Origin: Bifidobacterium breve
GTDB taxonomy: Bacteria > Actinomycetota > Acidimicrobiia > Acidimicrobiales > Acidimicrobilacustridaceae
Length of the DNA stretch: 64,000 bases
Assembly: GCA_945860545.1 (NCBI GenBank)
Contig: CAMAQM010000005.1
Coordinates: 1-64,000 of the forward strand
Direction: 5' to 3'
The notes under the pieces were generated by a model. The model was not told where the DNA came from, ran no database searches, and saw only the letters and a program-made list of their open reading frames with translations. The number at the start of each line of letters is the position of its first letter. Within the stretch, counting starts at the first letter, position 1. A program made the position numbers and the translations under genes. Below are positions 62,593 to 64,000 of this stretch, piece after piece.

Positions 62593-63569
62593 GGACCCTG
62601 AACCGGAGCGGACCCCGATGGGCCTGGTTCCGCCGTGCGTTCGTAGGCGTCGACGATGTCGGCCACGATGCGGTGCCGCACCACGTCGCGCGACCCGAGG
62701 TGGACGAACTCGAGACCCTCGATGTTGACGAGTCGCTGTTCAAGACCGGTGAGCCCCGAACGGCCCCCGGCGACGTCGACCTGGGTGACGTCACCGGTGA
62801 CGACACATTTCGAACCGAACCCGATGCGGGTCAGGAACATCTTCATCTGTTCGGGGGTGGTGTTCTGTGCCTCGTCGAGAATGATGAAACTCGAGTTCAG
62901 GGTGCGCCCACGCATGAACGCCAACGGCGCCACCTCCACGGCGTTGCGCTCCAACAGACGCGCCGCGCCGTCGGTACCGACCATGTCGTGGAGTGCGTCG
63001 TAGAGGGGACGCAGGTACGGGTCGACCTTGGCCATGAGGTCCCCGGGGAGGAACCCGAGTCGTTCCCCGGCCTCCACCGCCGGGCGGGTCAGGATGATGC
63101 GGTCAACCTGTTTGGCCTGCAGGGCGCGCACCGCCATCGCCACCGCCAGCCACGACTTTCCGGTGCCCGCAGGGCCGACACCGAACGTCACGATGTTGCG
63201 TTCGATGGCATCGACGTACCGCTTCTGGCCCGCCGATTTCGGCCGGACGACGGTGCCGCGGCCGGGCCGGAACACCTCGGCGGTGAACACCTCCGAGGGG
63301 CGTTCGTCGGCCTTGACCATGTCGATGCTGCGGAGCACGCCGGCCGGTTCGAGAGCGTGACCTCCCTTGACCAACGCCACGAGTTCGTCGAACACCCGTC
63401 CCACCTGGTCGGCGGCAGGGCCGTCCACGGTGATGTGGTTGCCGCGCACCAGCACCGCAGTGTCGGGGAAGGCGCGTTCAACCAGGCGGAGGAGTTCGTC
63501 GTGCTGGCCCAACAGGCCCACCATGAGCTCGTTACCTGGGACGTCGATGTGCACCGGGGCGGAGGACAA
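62589..63569 (-). CDS. phoH: PhoH family ATPase
   Basis: The TTG at 63569 comes directly after an in-frame stop; the GTG at 63554 is the alternative. At 326 residues it has a Walker A FGVGPAGTGKSWLAVAMAVR near residue 132, Walker B ILDEAQNTTPEQMKMFLTRI and the RecA/helicase-like TRPAVEAGERLGFLPG. The N-terminal ~110 residues form the usual KH-like extension. PhoH proteins are linked to RNA metabolism. It is first of four overlapping genes down to era. Confidence 0.92.
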   Translation of the reverse strand: MSSAPVHIDVPGNELMVGLLGQHDELLRLVERAFPDTAVLVRGNHITVDGPAADQVGRVFDELVALVKGGHALEPAGVLRSIDMVKADERPSEVFTAEVFRPGRGTVVRPKSAGQKRYVDAIERNIVTFGVGPAGTGKSWLAVAMAVRALQAKQVDRIILTRPAVEAGERLGFLPGDLMAKVDPYLRPLYDALHDMVGTDGAARLLERNAVEVAPLAFMRGRTLNSSFIILDEAQNTTPEQMKMFLTRIGFGSKCVVTGDVTQVDVAGGRSGLTGLEQRLVNIEGLEFVHLGSRDVVRHRIVADIVDAYERTAEPGPSGSAPVQGP

Positions 63570-63741
63570 CTAGCGGGGACTCCCCGGGGCGGGTGCGGCG
63601 CATGGGGAACCCGTCCCGACAACGCCTGTGGTGGCCTGCATCACGCCCGTGATGGTAGCGGGTGAGGCCCCGCCGGCCACGAGCGGGCGCCCGTTGCGCC
63701 GGGGGCCGCCCACAACCTGCCCGATAGGCTCGCCACGTTCC

Positions 63742-64000
63742 ATGACCTCCGCAACCCCACCTCCCGACCCCCGCACCGGCGACGCCGCCGATCGCGGCGG
63801 GCGGCAACGGCGGTGGGGTGCGCCGGGAACGGCGGGAGCGGCGCTGTCACACCGCACGTTCCGGGAGATCTTCCTCGGCGGGTTGGTATCCAACACCGGC
63901 ACCTGGATGCAGAACGTCACCCTGGCGGCGTGGGCGTTCGCCCTGACCGGGTCCGAGACGTTCGTGAGCCTCGTGGTGTTCTGCCAGTTGGGACCGATGC
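63742..64000 (+). CDS. MFS transporter (N-terminal fragment, runs off window)
   Basis: The ATG at 63742 opens a frame that continues past the window end, so the ORF track does not list it. After a polar 30-residue lead (MTSATPPPDPRTGDAADRGG) comes SHRTFREIFLGGLVSNTGTW and NVTLAAWAFALTGSETFVSL, the typical first segments of the MFS_3/EntS-type family. Substrate unknown; TAGGCT at 63725-63730 may be its -10. The 172-nt gap from phoH holds no other gene. Confidence 0.78.
   Translation, partial: MTSATPPPDPRTGDAADRGGRQRRWGAPGTAGAALSHRTFREIFLGGLVSNTGTWMQNVTLAAWAFALTGSETFVSLVVFCQLGPM

Overview
High-GC bacterial chromosome, almost fully coding. I infer an actinobacterium, most likely of the class Acidimicrobiia or a relative. 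The reasons are the strong GC bias at third codon positions, an F420-type luciferase-like oxidoreductase, actinobacterial-style leaderless genes, Tat-exported ferritin-like proteins, SLH-type surface repeats and an LPxTG-like surface protein. There is no 16S gene, so the placement is an inference.

Layout. 1-5.1 kb: surface-glycan genes (PP-loop protein running off the left edge, two-domain glycosyltransferase, small coiled-coil protein, pyruvyl-transferase-like protein). 5.2-10.5 kb: glycerol/ether-lipid set (GlpD, alkyl-DHAP-synthase-like flavoprotein, small membrane protein, GlpK-like FGGY kinase). 10.6-15.1 kb: two Tat ferritin-like proteins, then a convergent SGNH hydrolase with FN3-like and SLH-like repeats. 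15.2-15.6 kb: RNase P RNA. 15.6-23.0 kb: minus-strand run of a branched-chain-amino-acid-type ABC transporter with a fused LivH-LivM permease, a geranylgeranyl-reductase-like flavoprotein and a membrane hydroxylase. 23.1-27.1 kb: PBP1-type penicillin-binding protein, C4 zinc-ribbon protein, membrane protein and histidine phosphatase. 27.1-42.2 kb: mixed metabolism (LLM oxidoreductase, GH38 mannosidase, DMT transporter with a His-rich tail, tRNA-Val, NUDIX, IMPase-like, two unknown coupled genes, LapA-like, alpha/beta hydrolase, molybdopterin oxidoreductase, lipoprotein, acyl-CoA synthetase, YceI). 42.4-44.4 kb: copper-handling trio ending in a strong hairpin. 44.6-50.7 kb: a roughly 2,050-residue LPATG-anchored repeat protein. 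50.8-52.15 kb: two-gene segment bounded by a direct repeat of the 3' half of tRNA-Met. 52.2-64 kb: MtaD-like deaminase, tRNA-Asn, dnaG-sigma factor operon, a 58-residue His-rich exported peptide behind a Zur/Fur-like palindrome, then glyS, recO, uppS, era, corC, ybeY, phoH and the start of an MFS gene.

Most operons use 4-bp ATGA/GTGA stop-start overlaps. Many first genes lack a Shine-Dalgarno sequence and instead have TANNNT ending 6-7 nt before the start codon, the arrangement expected for leaderless mRNAs; this helped choose several starts. The most unusual items are the tRNA-Met-flanked mini-island, the His-rich peptide with its metal-regulator-like operator, the Met-rich insertion in the copper chaperone and the linked glycerol/ether-lipid genes.
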